Source: Methylobacterium nonmethylotrophicum (GTDB lineage: Bacteria > Pseudomonadota > Alphaproteobacteria > Rhizobiales > Beijerinckiaceae). Taken from it: DNA of 64,000 nucleotides. The stretch covers positions 124,001-188,000 of the forward strand of contig NZ_SRLB01000014.1 in assembly GCF_004745635.1 (NCBI RefSeq), given 5' to 3'. Of this stretch, positions 62,850 to 64,000 are shown one piece after another. A program made the position numbers and the translations under genes. Within the stretch, counting starts at the first letter, position 1; the number at the start of each line of letters is the position of its first letter. Below the pieces are notes generated by a model. It did not search any database, had not been told where the DNA came from, and saw only the letters and a list, made by a program, of their open reading frames with translations.

Positions 62850-64000
62850 ATGCCGCCGGCGCACGGCCCAATTCCCCTCGCACCACGCCCCGTCGCGATC
62901 CTGCTCGCCGCCTCCCTGCTCGCCGCCGCGCCCGGCCGTGCCGAGGAGAGCGCTCGCCTGCGGGTCGGCGAGGCTTTGCTCGAGCCCGTCCTCCTGAGCA
63001 CCCTGCCGGGCTTCGCCGGTGACGACCTCGCGGCGTCCCTCGCGGTCTTCCGGGCGACCTGCGCCCGCCCCGCAGCCCCCGTCCTCGCCGAGGCGGTGCC
63101 CGGCGCCCCGGGCCAGGACCTCACCGCGGCCTGCGCCGCCGCGGCCGGCGTGACGCCGGCGGGGGCCCGCGCCTTCTTCGAGCAGCACTTCGTCGCCTAC
63201 CGCATCCTGCGGCCGCACCGCGACGCCCCGGCGGAGCGCATCGCCGGCTTCCTCACCGGCTACTTCGAGCCCGAACTCGACGGCTCGCCGGTGCCGACGC
63301 CCGACTTCACCGTGCCGGCCCTTGCCCGTCCCGACGACCTCGTCTCCCTCGAGCCCGGCGAGACCCGGCCCGGCCTCGACCCCGCCCTCCGCGCCGCGCG
63401 CCGCGAGGGCGACGCCTTCCTGCCCTATCCGGACCGGGCGGCGATCGAGGACGGGGCGCTCGGATCCCGCGCCCGCCCGCTGGTCTGGCTGCGCGACGCC
63501 GTCGACCTCCTGGTGCTGCAGGTCCAGGGCTCCGGCCGGGTGCGCCTGCCCGACGGCCGCGCCTTGCGCCTCGCCTATGACGGCCGCAACGGCCGGCCCT
63601 ACACCTCCGTGGCCCGCCTGATCGTCGCGAGCGGCCACCTGCCGCTCGAGGGGCTGACGCTCGCCCGCTGGACCGGCTGGCTGCGGGCCAACCCGGACGT
63701 CGCCCGCGACCTCATCCGCCGCAACGCCTCCTACGTCTTCTTCCGGGTCGACGACGGCGCCCCGGAGGCAGGCCCCCGCGGGGCGGCGGGCGTGCCGCTC
63801 ACCGCCGGGCGGAGTCTGGCGGTCGACGCGACCCTGTGGCGCTACGGCCTGCCGTTCTGGCTCGACGGGACGATGCCGGACCCGGAGGGCGCCAGCACGC
63901 CCTTGCGCCGCCTGGTGGTGGCCCAGGATACCGGCTCGGCGATCCTCGGGCCGGCCCGCGGCGACCTCTATCTCGGCACCGGCGCCCGGGCGGGTGCGAC
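62850..64000 (+). CDS. mltA: Membrane-bound lytic transglycosylase A (C terminus beyond the window)
   Basis: Cleaves peptidoglycan glycan strands with formation of 1,6-anhydro-MurNAc. The first 383 codons are visible. A signal peptide spans about residues 1-30 (AILLAASLLAAAPGRA). The MltA core contains FLTGYFEPELDGSPVP, WLRDAVDLLVLQVQGSGRVRLPDG and NASYVFFR. The 3D domain holds AQDTGSAILGPARGDLYLGTG, where the last Asp is the catalytic one in relatives. No lipobox cysteine is seen after the signal, so it may be soluble in the periplasm. It lies 103 bases after the Tim44-like gene. Confidence 0.94.
   Translation, partial: MPPAHGPIPLAPRPVAILLAASLLAAAPGRAEESARLRVGEALLEPVLLSTLPGFAGDDLAASLAVFRATCARPAAPVLAEAVPGAPGQDLTAACAAAAGVTPAGARAFFEQHFVAYRILRPHRDAPAERIAGFLTGYFEPELDGSPVPTPDFTVPALARPDDLVSLEPGETRPGLDPALRAARREGDAFLPYPDRAAIEDGALGSRARPLVWLRDAVDLLVLQVQGSGRVRLPDGRALRLAYDGRNGRPYTSVARLIVASGHLPLEGLTLARWTGWLRANPDVARDLIRRNASYVFFRVDDGAPEAGPRGAAGVPLTAGRSLAVDATLWRYGLPFWLDGTMPDPEGASTPLRRLVVAQDTGSAILGPARGDLYLGTGARAGA

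Overview
The window is about 70% G+C and its genes look alphaproteobacterial, most likely Methylobacterium or a close relative in the Methylobacteriaceae. The pointers are a MucR/Ros-type regulator, the secB - Tim44-like - mltA neighbourhood, a ROSE-type RNA thermometer ahead of a small heat-shock gene, a PQQ-type sugar dehydrogenase paired with a cytochrome c, and several families of palindromic intergenic repeats. The genus is an inference. No rRNA, tRNA, CRISPR array, prophage or intact insertion sequence was seen. Genes are dense on both strands, and most of the many long antisense reading frames are G+C artefacts.

Layout. 1-9.4 kb: a truncated alpha/beta hydrolase, Hsp20, an AhpD-like protein, three tad-type pseudopilin genes, a small HTH protein, and housekeeping genes (hemC, convergent pncB, a flavin-fold stress protein, a Mop-like protein). 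9.5-12.5 kb: a three-gene FecBCD-type ABC importer. 13-16.4 kb: an amidase, then the PQQ-type dehydrogenase and cytochrome c. 16.4-23.4 kb: a two-component system divergent from a heavy-metal RND pump. 23.5-31.5 kb: RDD protein, bpt, a GDSL autotransporter, purB, a CFA-synthase-like methyltransferase and a D-amino-acid dehydrogenase-like oxidoreductase. 31.9-38.5 kb: an MFS permease/amidohydrolase pair, a soluble triple-PAS chemoreceptor with a PilZ tail, and a hybrid histidine kinase. 38.7-41.1 kb: dihydroxyacetone kinase and a MucR-like regulator.

41.3-55.1 kb is the most interesting part. A P450 with its own 3Fe-4S ferredoxin and reductase lies beside an MBL-GAF fusion. Then comes a catabolic cluster: MarR regulator, hotdog thioesterase, feruloyl-CoA-synthase-like ligase, solute-binding protein, crotonase, 3-hydroxyacyl-CoA/carnitine dehydrogenase, a BKACE-family beta-keto-acid cleavage enzyme with an altered metal site, a second solute-binding protein and a DUF3237 protein. 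The enzymes can be ordered into a route in which an acyl (perhaps hydroxycinnamoyl) side chain is activated, hydrated, oxidised and cleaved with acetyl-CoA. A carnitine route is the main alternative.

55.1-64 kb: a PAS-PAS-XRE regulator, msrA, mepA, PRC-barrel, EVE and LysE proteins, then secB, a Tim44-like protein and mltA, which runs off the end.

Intergenic gaps hold at least three families of roughly 100-230 bp palindromes (called A, B and C here), plus smaller nested palindromes. These account for most non-coding stretches over 200 bp.
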